Positions 32,198 to 44,269 of a stretch of DNA of 64,000 nucleotides are shown one piece after another. The notes below the pieces were generated by a model. That model was not told the DNA's origin, did not search any database, and was given only the letters and a program-made list of their open reading frames with translations. Origin of the DNA: Caenorhabditis remanei (Eukaryota; Nematoda; Chromadorea; Rhabditida; Rhabditidae). Both the position numbers and the translations under genes were made by a program. The DNA is taken from positions 12,152,001 to 12,216,000 of the forward strand of contig NC_071328.1 of the NCBI RefSeq assembly GCF_010183535.1, given 5' to 3'. Each line of letters opens with the position of its first letter. Position 1 is the first letter of the stretch.

Positions 32198-34329
32198 ATG
32201 TCTGACGAAATCAAGAAAGTCGACGAAATCGTCGCTGAAGAGAAGGCTCCAGAAGTTCCAACTTCTGAGCCACCAGTCGACACTCCAGCAGCTCCAGTCG
32301 CTGCCGAGGAAGCTCCAAAGGTTGCTGAAGAAGGTGTAGCTGCTGCTGACGCTACCGCTGCTCCAGCTGAAGGAGACGCCGCCGCCGCAGCTCCAGAAGA
32401 GAAGAAGAAGTCTGGAGGTGTTGCTCGTCGCTTCACTTTCAACAAGAGATGGGGAAAGCATCGTGATGCGGAGGCTGCTACTCCAAAGGAGCCAGAAGCA
32501 CCAAAGGATCCAAAGGAGGATGTTCTCGGATGGATTGCTCAGCAAATCCCTCAAGCTGTTCATAAGGTGAGTATTAGGACGACAGATGGTGGCAGCTGTT
32601 TCCGCCTGCTACAACAAAATTCAAATTACCGCAGTTTTCTACCTTGCGAAACCCGATCCCTAAATCCACAAAAAAAGTTCATTTCTCACTCATCAGATAT
32701 TTATATTCCACAATGTATCACCTTTTGCTATTTGCAAGGTTCTCTCTCTCTCTCTATTTGATCGCGCCGTTGAGATAGTCAAACGTGTCGGCACTCTGTA
32801 AAAGGGCAGCTGTGCCAATCTCTCCTCTCCTCTCTTCACTAGTTCTCTTCACAGAGAGAGAGACCTGTACATTGTAATGTAATGTAACTAACTGCGCGCA
32901 CATCAGACTCTTGCGCAACTCTTTTTCGGATAACGAAACGAGGCCTGCAAACGTTTACAATGGTTGTCCAAAGGGATGTCTGCTGATGGTTTAGATTTCT
33001 AGGAGGAGAGAGAGAGAGAGTACGGTAGAGAATGAGAAGAGCCGAGATCGGTGTCGATTTACGGTAAGATAACCGGCGTAAATCGAGAAAACTTGCGGTT
33101 TCCATGAGAGTGGTCCCTGTTTCAATATAGAAGCTAATCCCCTTTCGTCACAAACTTTCGAAACAATGAGCTCCAAAGCTCACTCGATTTCGCAATAGAT
33201 TCTGCACCAACCTCGTTAATCTTCAGAAGCAGTTTTTTGAACTTGAAACGATATGTCTTCTTCTTCCTTGCATGCACAAGTGGAACCCATTCTCTATTCT
33301 GGTGCAATTGCATGTCGTCCTCTTGTTTCGAGTCAAATAAGAGAGCGTTGTTGCAAAGAGTGTTCCCCCGGGGGAGAAGAAAAGGACTATTTGTGTCATT
33401 TTCTGAACACGAGAAGCAGAGTGGAATCCAAAGAAACACCAAGTAATCATCATAATTTCAGGCTAACTTCCAAGTCATCGACTGGGTCCAAAAGACCGCT
33501 ATCCCAGAGGAGGGAGATCGCAAGACCATCCCAGGAAAGGATCAAGCCACCACTCGCAACCAATTCCTCGGATTCTTCAAGGATGGTGATGTTCTCGTCA
33601 AGTTGGCCAACGCTCTTCAGGTATGTTGAAGGGATAATGAAGAAGATGATAGCGAACGGAAGTGATAATGATATGCAAATAGGTCGGAAGGTGTCAAAAT
33701 CAATTAGTGAAATTTGTGGAGAGGAAATTCCTGGACATGATAAGATATCTTCATTGATAACATAACATTCTTTCAATTTTCAGCCAGGAGCCGTCGAAGT
33801 CGCCACTGCCGAGGAGAACGCCGACGCTGCCGCTCAAAAAGAGGTCCAGAAGAAGAACATCGACGCTTTCGGAACCTGGGCTCAACAGGCTCTTGGAACT
33901 GAGACTGCTCCAGTCACCAGTGATGATCTTCTTGAGAAGGGAAAGGCTGGATACTCGGCTGTCTTCCAGACTCTCTGGCAACTCGGAGTCGGAGCCAAGG
34001 AAAAGTTCGACAAGGAAGGATTCAATGTCGACACTATTGTTCAATTGGCTAACAGTGTTGTGAAGAGTGGACTCTTGAACACTATTCTTGGCTTCTTCAG
34101 AGTACGTTTCAGCTCTTCATATCATACCATAAGCATTAAATTCTTTCAGAGAAGCCGTCAATCCACCGCTGCCGTCGACGAGCCAAAGGACGACGCCGCC
34201 GCCGCTGCTGCCGGAGAAGGAGAGGCCGCCAAAGAGGAGGGAGCTACCGGAGAGGTTACAGATACCGCTGATGAGCCAGTTGCTGTGAAACAAGAGACAA
34301 GTGCACCGGCCGCTGTCGCTGCCAACTAG
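32198..34329 (+). CDS. Calponin-homology-like cytoskeletal protein with acidic, Ala-rich ends
   Basis: Four exons, 32198-32566, 33462-33620, 33784-34101 and 34150-34329, all joined in phase 0, give 341 residues. Residues 1-95 are Glu/Ala/Pro-rich and disordered. From about 95 there is a folded part: [51 protein letters not shown]. The last resembles the CH-domain segment 'DGVxLCKLxNxLxPGxV' of calponin/transgelin proteins. A helical region follows ([53 protein letters not shown]), then an Ala/Glu-rich tail. Codon use is strongly biased (GCC, CTC, AAG, GGA), as in highly expressed worm genes. An acceptor 41 bases before the ATG suggests trans-splicing or a 5' exon. Actin binding is inferred from the fold only. 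I do not assign a worm gene name. Confidence 0.82.
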
Positions 34330-35511
34330 AAATCTGGAAGAAGTTGATTTCTCCTTCTTATCCTGTTCTAGTCTGCATCTCTCTCTCTCTCTTCTTTTCC
34401 ATCTATCGTGTTCCGGTATCTCAACTGTTTCCCTCAGCCACTTCATTCCAAATATTCAATATCTTCCTCCTCTCTCTTCTTCTTCGAAATCATGATGATT
34501 GATGCAATGGCTCTCTCTCACTCGCTCAGAAAAGTAAGTGTAGTACAAAAGAAGTTGACCGAATCGTCTGCGTGTTTGATCAAGGGATTTATATGCATAA
34601 AGAGTCCTTATTTGGTCTTGGACCGTTTAGTGTAGCAGCGGAAAAGAAATGCAAAAGTGTACTCTGACGACGCGTGTGCTCACATTCCATCGGTCGGCGT
34701 GTGGCTCTTAATGAGAAGACAAGTGTTGGTTTTGTTTTGGAACCCAACTCGTCTTCCGCCCCAAATGAGGGAAATGTACGATTCTTTGTAGTCGGGAAAG
34801 GGGGGAGTAATAACGGGTCACTGAGCACTAAAAGAGGAGACCGCCCGTGTTGTTTAGAAGGTGTCGTTCAGAATAATTCGCTGAGCTTATCCCCGATTTT
34901 CTCAATAGAAAAAGAGGGCGCTATTACAATGCTTTTTTCTTCCATTTCTCGCCAACTTCTCATTTACAAATCCTCAAATAGCCGTGGCGACGGGGCAACG
35001 ACCTGAACGGAGATCAGATTATACACATTTTCGCGCGACTTCCCCCCTCCCCTTCATCATACAAAAAAGCGAGAAGACCTTGACTCAACCTGACCCTTCC
35101 CCCCAAATTGTCTGTTGTCTCTTCAATGGTCCGTACTGTCTCCTCGTTTCCTGTCGTCATCATACAGGTCAACCCTTACCAACCGATCCGAAGTAATTTG
35201 AGTCGGAAAGGGGAGGAGGGAAGTAAGAGGAAACAAGAACAGGCAGGGGGTGTCTGGTGCATAAGGGAACTGTTTATATTCGAAAAGGGCAATGGGACCT
35301 TGAGAATATAATTGTTTATACTAAAAACGAAGTCACGAGCCGTCATAAGAAAACTGAGTGGTTTTTGACGTAATTGGTCTTCAATTTCTGCTCCCTTGCC
35401 AACATGGGAACCATTAGCACAATTATAACAAAGGGAAACGGAAATTATCCATCTCATTTAATACGGAAATGAGCAATAGCTGACACTGTACTAATTCTCT
35501 TTTAATTTCAG

Positions 35512-35580
35512 AACATCAATCGAGAAGCCTTCAATTCAATCAATCATAATTTCGGCGTCGGCCGGGCAGCAGCAATCTAA
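35512..35580 (+). CDS. Alternative last exon of the calponin-homology-like gene
   Basis: The acceptor TTTTAATTTCAG ends at 35511 and is followed by 22 codons (NINREAFNSINHNFGVGRAA then AI) and TAA. It starts in phase 0, so it can join exon 3, which ends in phase 0 at 34101 after GFFR. That would replace the 60-codon acidic Ala-rich tail with a short Asn/Arg-containing end. It cannot follow exon 4, which ends with its own stop. No other gene nearby could use it. The interval 34330-35511 is otherwise 3' UTR and intron-like sequence. Confidence 0.6.
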   Translation, partial: NINREAFNSINHNFGVGRAAAI

Positions 35581-36713
35581 TCATCTTTTCTTCAAAAGAA
35601 AAGCCACGTTTTACCAAATACCCTCACACTTTTTCCCCTTTTAATAAGACTTGATTCATTTGATCTTGTCTGAAATTCTTTTAATAATTGTCTCATTTTC
35701 CCCACAAATTCTCTCCAAATCTCTCGAATCACTCATTTCTTTTTCTTCGTATTTTGATAATTATTGATTCAGCTTTCTCATTTTTTCTCGCTTTTTTGTG
35801 TTGCCAAATCATTTGAAAACCTCATTAAATGAGTTTTTCTGATTGTTTGGTGGATTTGAGATGTTCTTGCTCGTTTTCAGAATTTGAATCTCTGTCCTTT
35901 TGCTTTTTCCGTTCAGTTTTTTCTTTCACAACTTTCGAAATAAATAATGGAACAAACCAATTACTCAAGTGTTTTCAAGATTTTCAGTTAACGATGGTTC
36001 TAGCTCTATTTCTGAATTTGGAATAAGGAATTTCATTTGATCTTTTGAAATTGGAAGGTTTCAGATGATCTCGGACTCTGCTTTGAAAGACGAGTGCTGG
36101 AAGTCGAATCGGTGAGGATTGAAAGCAATCTTCATGAAAAATATCTAGAAAATCCGGGGGAAAATCAGCCCGCAGTTTACGGGTTTTATTTTTCGAGTTT
36201 CAAGCTGTTTTAATGGTGAAAATATGTACATCTCCTCAATTTTTCTCTAAATAAGATGAAATCACGAAATTACTTAAAGGCAAAAACTGAATTAAAATAT
36301 CTCTGAAACTAGTGTTTTTTGATAAAATTGCTTATATTTAGATTCTCAAAAATTTTAAATTTCGTTGAAAAAATGCCGAAATTTTATGATTTTACTTCAT
36401 TTTATAAAAAAAAAGTATATTTTTCGCATTTGTCGACACATACTCTCCTTTCAACAGTCCCAAATCGATATTTTGCATGTTTTTACCGCAAAAAAGTCTC
36501 ATTCGGTTTCTTCTATCTATCTCTCTCGGCCGCTATCGTTTTCCTTTTCATGTCTGCACTCTTTTAAAAGCGCAAGCTCCATCGTTCATATTCTTGTCTC
36601 CGTTTCTCTGTGTCTTCCGAAAGCCACGTTGTATTCTTTTCCCACGACAGAAAACATGCTATATTGTAGTCTATTTTCTGGAAATATTATGGGATATTTC
36701 CAGATATTCAGTG
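35581..36713. other. Intergenic; no further gene seen
   Basis: Contains the 3' flank of the alternative exon (a TTTTAATAAGAC poly(A)-like site near 35640), then AT-rich sequence. Just before the next ATG are acceptor-like ATATTTCCAG and ATATTCAG sites (36690-36711), consistent with a trans-splice site. Confidence 0.4.
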
Positions 36714-39700
36714 ATGAGATACGAGTCAGAAGACGACGACGATGAGGAGGGACTGATTCATGAGGAATCACTGGAGAATTTGATGAAACGACGAGCCTCC
36801 GATCCGTTGTTTCTCGATTTCAACACATGGAAAAAGAAAGTTGGCAGTCTGATACAGTCTGAAAATGTAAATAAAACACATCAATACATGTTCTCTTTCA
36901 AATAAATAATAAGTTTCAGCATGTCTTAATGCATAGTGACGAGACACTTCGGAATGCGATTAATGAGGCGATGTTTCTGGAAGTGGCGTCGGATAATTTG
37001 ATGAAAAAGAGAAAAATGCAATTTGAGTGAGGATTTTTAATATATTTTCTTTATTTTAAACATCTTTTTTTATCTAGACTTCTGGATGAATGTCGTAAGG
37101 AAGAAGGCTCAAAAGCTAAGAAGCTCTACGAAGAGAACATGGACACTTTGAAGAAAGATTATGGATGGAAGTGTAAGTATTAGCATGGTACCCTTCTTAC
37201 AACCGAGCTCTATCGAAATATTGTGTGCAAAATTGAGAGACTTAGAGGAAAAGAGACATTTTTCAAAGGCGTTTCGGTGGAGCGCGGTTGTAAGTACTGT
37301 GCCGAGCGAATAGAAGAAAAACGTGCTCTCTCGGTATTTCGGAGGAGCGGTTTTTTTCAATAATTCCACCGATTTAATACAAAAGCTAACCGTTTTCAGT
37401 CAATTCCTACTCCAAAATGCTGACATCTGCATTCGAGAGAGCAACTCTTCCATTCGATGCTCCAGACATCACACGTCCACCCCCTTTTCAATTACCCAAA
37501 ATGAATGTTCCACCACCTACATTTTTCAATTCGACACTAGTCAGACCAGCCTCCGCATCGTCGTCAACGAGTTCGGTTACTATGGCATTGGCAAGAGCTG
37601 CTGTGAGTTTTCAGAGGAAATTTAAAAGTTGACGTGGGTGAGATTTTGATAGCTCGGTTCTTGCAACTGCGCTCTACCGAAATCCTTTTGAAAAATGTCT
37701 CTTCTTCTCTGAGTGTCTCAATTTCGCACACAATTTTATTCGGTTTCGGTAGAGCGCAGTTGTAAGAAGCGTGCCGTGCTAATAGAGACTTTTTGCTATG
37801 CGCCTCCATCAACGAGTCTCTGGAACACAGTACACTCACGTTCTCCTAATTAGAAACCCCACTTACCTGCTCCTGCCTATAGATCCATTAATCTGTTTTC
37901 TAAACCACCTGCTTCTATGATGACCTATATCCTCTTTAATGAACCTGACAGGTGCCCCTCGAAACAGATTATTCCCCCATTTGGAGGCTTCTTTTTCATC
38001 CATTTCATCCACCTTTGACCAATTTCTAATACTCATTTCACCCCCATCTTCCTCAATACGAAATCTATTTTTCTTTTCCAGATCACTCCATCACCACGAG
38101 TCTCTGTTCCACTGATATCCTCACACCTTCTTCCACCACCAGTCGAAAAGAATGTGATTCGCGATTTTTCTAGGGAAGATTTAGACGAGAAGAAGAAGAA
38201 AGAAAAGAAGGTGGAAGCCGTGAAACCGAATGTGCAAGAGACGAAACCGACGGCTAAATTACCGGGTATGCATGAGACTAAATAAGCACTTTTCAGAAAA
38301 TGGATTATTTTTTCTTTTCGTTAGTAACTTTATTCTTGAAATAAGTAAAATCTTGGGAAATGCGCTTTCTCTGAAAATTCGTCTGCCAAAACTTAACTGA
38401 AACACAGGCGAACGCGCTCTAGCGAACCTGAGAATGAGCTTCGGTAGAGCGCATTTTGTGTCACAGTATACTTCTGCATGAACTTCAATCTTCTTTTCAT
38501 GTATATCGAACTGTTCATTCCCCCATTTTCTCTTTCCAATTTCTCCTTTCTTATTTGCTCATCACAGTTCTTACAACTGCGCTCCACCGAAATCCTTTTG
38601 AAAAGTCTTTCTTTCTCTCAATTTCGCACACAATTTTTCTCGGTTTCGGTGGAGCGCAGTTGTAAGAACTGTGCCGAGTTAATATCATCTACCATCTCTT
38701 TCAGTGATTCGTGCATTCCAAAGTACCTCATGGCGAATTCCATACCATCCGGTGCCAGTTCCTCCTCCAAAAGCGTATTTCGCTGGCATTCCACCAACGC
38801 CTCCCCCATCACTTCAAAGAAACACCGCCGTCGCTAGAAGAAGCAGATTCACAGGAGGAAACGAAAGGAGGTTGGAAATCTATTTCTCGCTGAAAGCATT
38901 CCATTCCTCTTTTTTTTTGTTTTTGCAGGGGTACAAAGTTCTCTGTTCTTTCTCAGTTAACTCTAGATAATCGGATTTTGTGAACGAGTTCAGGAAGGGA
39001 ACATGACTATAATCCCTCCCCAGGGGGCATACTTTGAACTTGAAAAATTGATGTTTTTTGTCGGAATTTCAAAAAGTTCTGATATTATTGGGCAGCCGGG
39101 CTAGAAATGGCTTAATCTGAGAAATTAAACTTGACTTGCGCTGGAATTTGGCCTGCAAGAAGCTTGCGAACATACAGTACGATCTTGAGATTTTTTCAGA
39201 AGGATTACGGTAGAGCTAGTTTGTGGAAACCTATTATTAAAATAATTTATTTTTCTATCTCGAAACCACTCCGCACATGATAATCACATGGCAACGATGT
39301 TATTGGTAAACATAGCGATTATTATAGGTGATCATTAGGTATTACCAGGCAAAATATACTCATTTTCGGTTTCATTTTTACCTTTAAATTTGAGTTTTTA
39401 TGCTGAAAATGCGCTCCATCGTACCTTTTTTATCATCATTCTGAAATTTTCTGAATAGTTTCGGTAGAGCGCAGTTACATAAATTATACAAAGATGTTAC
39501 GAGTTTTTAGCAAAAGTGCTCTATTGAGTTTCAGCAAAAACCTCTCTCAATTTCGCACACAATTTTCTTCAGTTTCGGTAGAGCGCGCACACTAGGTTTC
39601 TATAGAGCACCTTTGCAACTTAGCAGAATGCGTAGAATCCGGAAGTTTTCCTCCTTCCTGATTTTGTTTTGAAATTGTTCAATTTCCAATCCAAAATCTC

Positions 39701-40164
39701 TTTCCGCCCCCACCGTTTCCTTCCTATCTAAAATCGCTCAATGCTCTTTTTTCCTTCAAAATCGAAAATAAAGTTTTTCAGTTTCCCACGCATTACATAT
39801 ATTTCTATACATATAAATCTCTCTACCCTCCATTTCGATTTCTTTCTTTCCATTCTTCTTCAAAAGTCTTTGTGCCGATCGCTCGTTTCTTTCCCCAATC
39901 GTCGCACGATCTGAATCTTTCTGCCGTCTTGAGCGCTCGCTTAGTCACCCATTTTTCCCTCCCGATTCCCTTCTTTTCTTGAGACATTTTCATCTCGCTT
40001 ACGACATTTTTTTCAAAATTTTTTTTCAAATTTCCCTTCATTTCAGCACCCCATCGCCTTCTTCCGACTCGTCACAGTCATCTGGAGTCGTCGGAATCAA
40101 CGTTCGTGGACTTTTCGTTGGAAATCGACAACGTCAAAGTTCTGGATCGTCACCAGCTAACTAG
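36714..40164 (+). CDS. Unrecognised 341-residue protein, acidic N-terminus and Pro/Ser-rich C-terminal half
   Basis: Seven exons: 36714-36866, 36920-37026, 37078-37172, 37400-37602, 38082-38265, 38705-38870, 40047-40164. All phases match. The N-terminus is MRYESEDDDDEEG. Residues about 20-118 form a predicted helical, charged region (NLMKRRASDPLFLDFNTWKK, ETLRNAINEAMFLEVASDNL, KKLYEENMDTLKKDYGWK). The second half is Pro/Ser-rich and disordered (RPPPFQLPKMNVPPP, PPTPPPSLQRN), with a Lys-rich patch EKKKKEKKVEAVK in the reconstructed order DLDEKKKKEKKVEAVK. The end is GVVGINVRGLFVGNRQRQ and SSGSSPAN. There is no signal peptide or membrane span, so it is probably nuclear or cytosolic; that is inference. 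The exon-6 donor (AG then GTTGG) is weak, but two downstream acceptors fit it in phase. I do not recognise the family. Introns 3, 4 and 5 each carry family-B MITEs. Confidence 0.75.
37186..37313. repeat. Family B short palindromic MITE (intron 3 of the 341-residue protein gene)
   Basis: GGTACCCTTCTTACAACCGA plus GCTCTATCGAAAT is mirrored by TTTCGGTGGAGCGCGGTTGT and AAGTACTGTGCC. Confidence 0.75.
37651..37787. repeat. Family B short palindromic MITE (intron 4 of the 341-residue protein gene)
   Basis: AGCTCGGTTCTTGCAACTGC plus GCTCTACCGAAATCC is mirrored by GGTTTCGGTAGAGCGCAGTT and GTAAGAAGCGTGCCGTGCTA. It is a nearly complete copy. Confidence 0.8.
38561..38684. repeat. Family B short palindromic MITE (intron 5 of the 341-residue protein gene)
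   Basis: CACAGTTCTTACAACTGCGC plus TCCACCGAAATCC is mirrored by GGTTTCGGTGGAGCGCAGTT and GTAAGAACTGTGCCGAG. Isolated half-motifs of the same family also occur at about 38410-38460 and 39410-39605. Confidence 0.8.
38929..38983 (+). CDS. Alternative (proximal) last exon of the unrecognised 341-residue protein gene
   Basis: A strong acceptor (TTTTTTTTTGTTTTTGCAG ending at 38928) lies only 58 bases after the exon-6 donor at 38870, a typical short worm intron. The phase fits (AG plus G gives Arg). The frame then reads GTKFSVLSQLTLDNRIL and stops with TGA at 38981-38983. It gives a shorter protein of about 320 residues lacking the Ser-rich distal end. AATAAA occurs at 39767-39772, before the distal exon. 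Which end is major cannot be told from sequence. Confidence 0.55.
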
Positions 40165-41535
40165 GAGGAAAGTTCTTGTTTTCTAATATTTATTTTTGTT
40201 ATTTTTCTCTGTTTCGTTATTGTGAAGTTTTTGTAACTGCGCCCTGTCGAATTCCATAGTTCAGCTAGAGCGCACTTGCAAAACTGTTCTGTTTTCTATT
40301 TTCTTCTTCACATTTTCTATTCTATTCGGTAATCAGCAAAATCAAAGAACTGCAAGCTCGTCGAGCAATCACATTTCTCTGCGTCTCTTCACACCATCCC
40401 TCTCTCTCATCTCCTTATCATATCAGAAATGGCTTCACATGTCAATTCACGTGAATAATTTCTCCAAATATCGTACGATCGGACCATAGGCTGAAAGCTT
40501 ATCAGCTGCTATTTGTTTGTGCTCCGAAGTTCTGTTTCCTTTGCAGAGTATATTTAAACTCCGATTTTTTTTCATTCCACATTCTATTCTCTCAACTTTT
40601 TATTGGCGAGAGGAGATGACAACGATGTAGGGGTTTTTTTCTTTTTTTGATGATAAGGAATGGGTAAAATGTGGCGTGTTCTTTTTCAATGTGTAACTTA
40701 TTAGAGAGGATTAGAGAGATGGGTTTTCCGGTTCTGGGTGCGTTTTTAAAGACACTCATATTGGGAGTTTTTGAGTCATTTCTGTAGGTAGAATGGTAGA
40801 AATTTGGTATGTGCGCTCTACCGGACTTTTCATCACACTTATAGCCTATAGTGTAGAGTCGTCAAGTTTAGAAACGCGCTCCATCGAACATAGAAGTTTC
40901 AGCTATTCTGTATGAAGAATGTCTGAGAGTTTGTTAGCATGATCTACTGTACTTTTCTCTAGAAATGTCTCGACCGCATTGCTTTCTGAACTTTGGAGAA
41001 AAGAAGACTAGACTTCCGTATCAGGTGGTCAGTGATATTTTATCAATCTTCTCCCTTTTTCACACTTTTTTTTTCTAAGAACATCTGCACTTTCTCTCTC
41101 TACCTCTCCAAAAGTACAAATTTCTCTTGCAATTTTCTCCAACTTTGTTTACCTTTTCATCCCAAATCATCGTCAAAGTTCGCACATCGAACCGAATAAA
41201 AAAACGTCACAAAACCCTTTCGTCGTCCCCAAAACGATAGGAAAAAGATAACAAGTACTGGTGTGATTTTTGCTTTTTTCTCCAAAAATTTCAACTGCCC
41301 CGCCCCTTTGCCTACTGATAACCGAATAGAGAAAATGTGAAGCATTTCGACTGACTTTTATTGTTTCAATTCGATCTTCAATTTCCATTTTTTGAACAGA
41401 TCTCCCGATTCCCTTTGTTGTGTTTTAATGAAATTTGTTTTATTTTTTCGCCATTTTTTCTCTCTTTTTTAAATCTTATAGTTCCTTATCTATGCTCAAA
41501 TATCTCTTTTTTCAAGTGTCTCAACTCTCTCAAAA
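40165..41535. other. Intergenic; no gene seen
   Basis: AT/CT-rich with scattered GCGCTCTACCG / TAGAGCGCA half-motifs of family B (about 40240-40280 and 40815-40885). A stretch 41000-41500 of T-rich, CTCTCTCT-containing sequence precedes the kinase-like gene. No convincing exon. Confidence 0.35.
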
Positions 41536-43886
41536 ATGGGCCACACATCTGTCTCATCGAGGCGAATTTCGCCACGTGGCAGTCCGCCAAACTTGCGGAG
41601 AACACCACCAAAGATTCGAAAGATTCTGGTGATCAAGGAAAAGGTTTTGTGAAAAATTGAATTTCTGAAATAACGAAATGACAGAAATATTCAATTTTCA
41701 AGTTTCAGAGAGCCGCTGAAACAGAAGATCCAGTGATGGATGAGCTATTGTTGGCATCGAAATTAAAGTGAGTTGGGCGATTTTTTCAAGCGATTTCGAG
41801 TTTTCTGACCGTTTTATGTCTGAAAACGTTAAACTTTTGTTGATTCACTATAGCTTTTTCATCAAAATTAATGAAATGAGTTCGGAAAAGCAAAGTTCGC
41901 GTTGCTTAACAGTGACTTGCTTACCCGTAAATCGACACGACTTTCGGCTCTTTGGTGTCGATTTACGACGAACAGTTCGTCGGACCGAACTTTAACTTTT
42001 AACTCTGTTTTGGGTTGATTTACTCAACAATTTCACAGAGAAACGACGAAAATCGCTGTTCTCGTCGTCTTTATTCTGATTTTAATGGAATTTTATTTCT
42101 TTTTCGTCTTCATTCGCAAAAAAAAACATGCTGACTAAGAGGCCAACTCACGTACTTTGTTTCCAGACGAGTCGACTCGGCGACAGGATGTGTCTCTCCA
42201 CGTGCGCCTTCTACCGACATCGCTCCCACCGTCCCACCAACCTCAACCACCACTGCCACAGTCCCCCGTCCAACCCAGAAAGCACCAAAAACTCCATACG
42301 TCATTCTGCCAGCTTGTGATACTTTCGAAAAGTTCCGGAAGACTAGCCGAGTGTCGGTAGATATCGGAGGGACACTGATTAAAGTTGTCTACTCGTCAGT
42401 GATGGATGACGAGTTACCAGAGGAAAAGAATGGACAGAAGCGGAAGTATGCCTATGAAGATGGCAAGAGAGTGCTTGTCAACTTCAAGAAGTTCACCGAT
42501 TTGGACAGGCTAATCAACTTTTTGAGAGAGGTAATTTAGGATTTTTGCTGTCAATTTACTTTGGTTTCTCACCGTAAATCGGCATCCACATCTCAAAATC
42601 TTGTGATTTTTTCAGGTATGGACAGACCGTAAAGCCGGAGATGTCATCCATTGCACTGGCGGGGGATCATACAAATATTCTGAAATTATAATGAAAGAAT
42701 TGGGTGTTCGCCTACAAAGAACCGACGAAATGCGCTCATTGATCTATGGAGTAAACTTCCTTTTGAGCACAAATGTCGACGAGAGTTTCACTTATCATCA
42801 TGACGCTATTGGACTCAATAAGTAAGCAATTCTCTCGTAGAACTCTCCCATCATCTCGATTATTCTAATTCCAGATTCCAATACCGCCCGATTGCTGCCG
42901 ACTTGATCTACCCGTTTCTTCTTGTCAATATCGGAACTGGTATCAGTATTCTGAAAGTGGATTCGCCAACGAGTTATGAAAGAGTTGGTGGAAGTTCGAT
43001 GGGTGGTGGAACTTTTATGGGACTCGGAAGTCTTTTGACACCTGCACAAAGTGAGTTTGGCAGATAGGGAAGGGGCGGAGCTTTGAAATTTTTGACTACA
43101 AAATACATTGGAGCGTAGTTTCAAAAACCATGCCGCAAAATTGAAAATAGTGGGCGGAGCCTAACACATTTATTGCAAAAAGAGGTGTGCAGCACGATTT
43201 TCAGATGGGACATTCATAGAGAAAACTGAAATTCTGAGATAAAATTGAAAGTTTTTCAACTTTTTTGAGCAAAAAATCGCAAATTTCGCTGATTTTTAGA
43301 AATTTATGTTAAAATCAAGGGCAGAACCACTCCTCTTTAAGCTAAATCTAACTCTCTTTTGTCTTCCAGATTTCGATGAACTTCTCGAAATGGCGAACAA
43401 AGGAGACCATCGAAATGTGGATAAGTTGGTCAGTGACATATACGGTGGATCGTATGATGAACTCAAACTGAAAGCTGATCTCATCGCTGGATCAATGGCA
43501 AAATGTAATAGGTTCGGAGAGACGCCAAAGAAACAAGTGCATAAGCCAGAAGACATTGCAAAGTCACTTCTTCTGATGGTCAGCAATAATATTGGACAGA
43601 TGGCATATTTATACGGTACCCGATACAATTTGAAGAGGATATACTTTGGAGGATACTTCATTCGACAAGATCCCATCACCATGAGAACTCTCTCGTTTGC
43701 TATAAATTATTGGAGCAGGGTAAGCAATCACGCTCCATTGGACTTCATTCATTAGAGCATACTTTCTATAGTCTCTAACTACGTTTCTGTTTTCAGGGAG
43801 AAATCGAAGCATTGTATTTGAAACACGAAGGATATCTGGGTGCGATGGGATCATTCTTAGACGAAGAAGGCAAATTGGATGATTAA
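41536..43886 (+). CDS. pnk-4: PANK4-like pantothenate kinase homologue, predicted catalytically inactive
   Basis: Seven exons: 41536-41643, 41709-41767, 42167-42530, 42616-42821, 42875-43050, 43370-43719, 43797-43886. They give 450 residues, all phases consistent. Residues 1-105 are a basic and Ser/Thr/Pro-rich extension. The eukaryotic type II PanK fold follows: [12 protein letters not shown] (phosphate loop, from about 120), [72 protein letters not shown] and a C-terminal [17 protein letters not shown]. The [14 protein letters not shown] and FDELL blocks resemble PANK4 rather than PANK1-3. In active PanKs the Gly-rich motif ends in the catalytic Glu (GGGAxKFE); here that position is Ser (about 199). 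Unlike vertebrate PANK4 there is no C-terminal DUF89 phosphatase domain. A regulatory rather than catalytic role in CoA metabolism is likely. The symbol rests on PANK4 resemblance, not on a search. Confidence 0.88.
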
Positions 43887-44269
43887 TTTTGTATAAAGAA
43901 TAATAATTCAACTCTTTTATTTTTCCATACCCTGAGCTTTTTTCCCCACTTTTCCAGTCATAATCGATTCCATTAATGGATCCATTAGTATATATTTTTT
44001 CTCGTAATATTTTCTATAGTTTCTATCTTTTACCCCAACTTTTTTGTTTCTCGTGTCGAGACCTGAGACCAATCAAAAATTGTATTTATTTCACTTTTTT
44101 TTCGCAAAATTCCTATCTATATAAACTTTTTTACATAGTGCTCTGAGATCATCTGATCAATTAGTACAAACTCCAAAATTCACTAGAGCGGAATCAGAAT
44201 CAGAAGAATTCGACGATGTTCTTCACTTCCGTCTCTGATTTCATTTTTCTTTTTTAAAGAAGTTTTACA
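43887..44269. other. Intergenic between the kinase homologue and the first srh gene
   Basis: T-rich 3' flank (GTATAAAGAATAATAATTC poly(A)-like region near 43891-43910) and the short 5' flank of the first srh gene. No other signal. Confidence 0.4.

Noticed and set aside
32170..32563. Two minus-strand frames opposite exon 1 of the calponin-homology-like gene
   Set aside because: They mirror the Ala/Glu-rich codons of the real exon and have no splice or family support.
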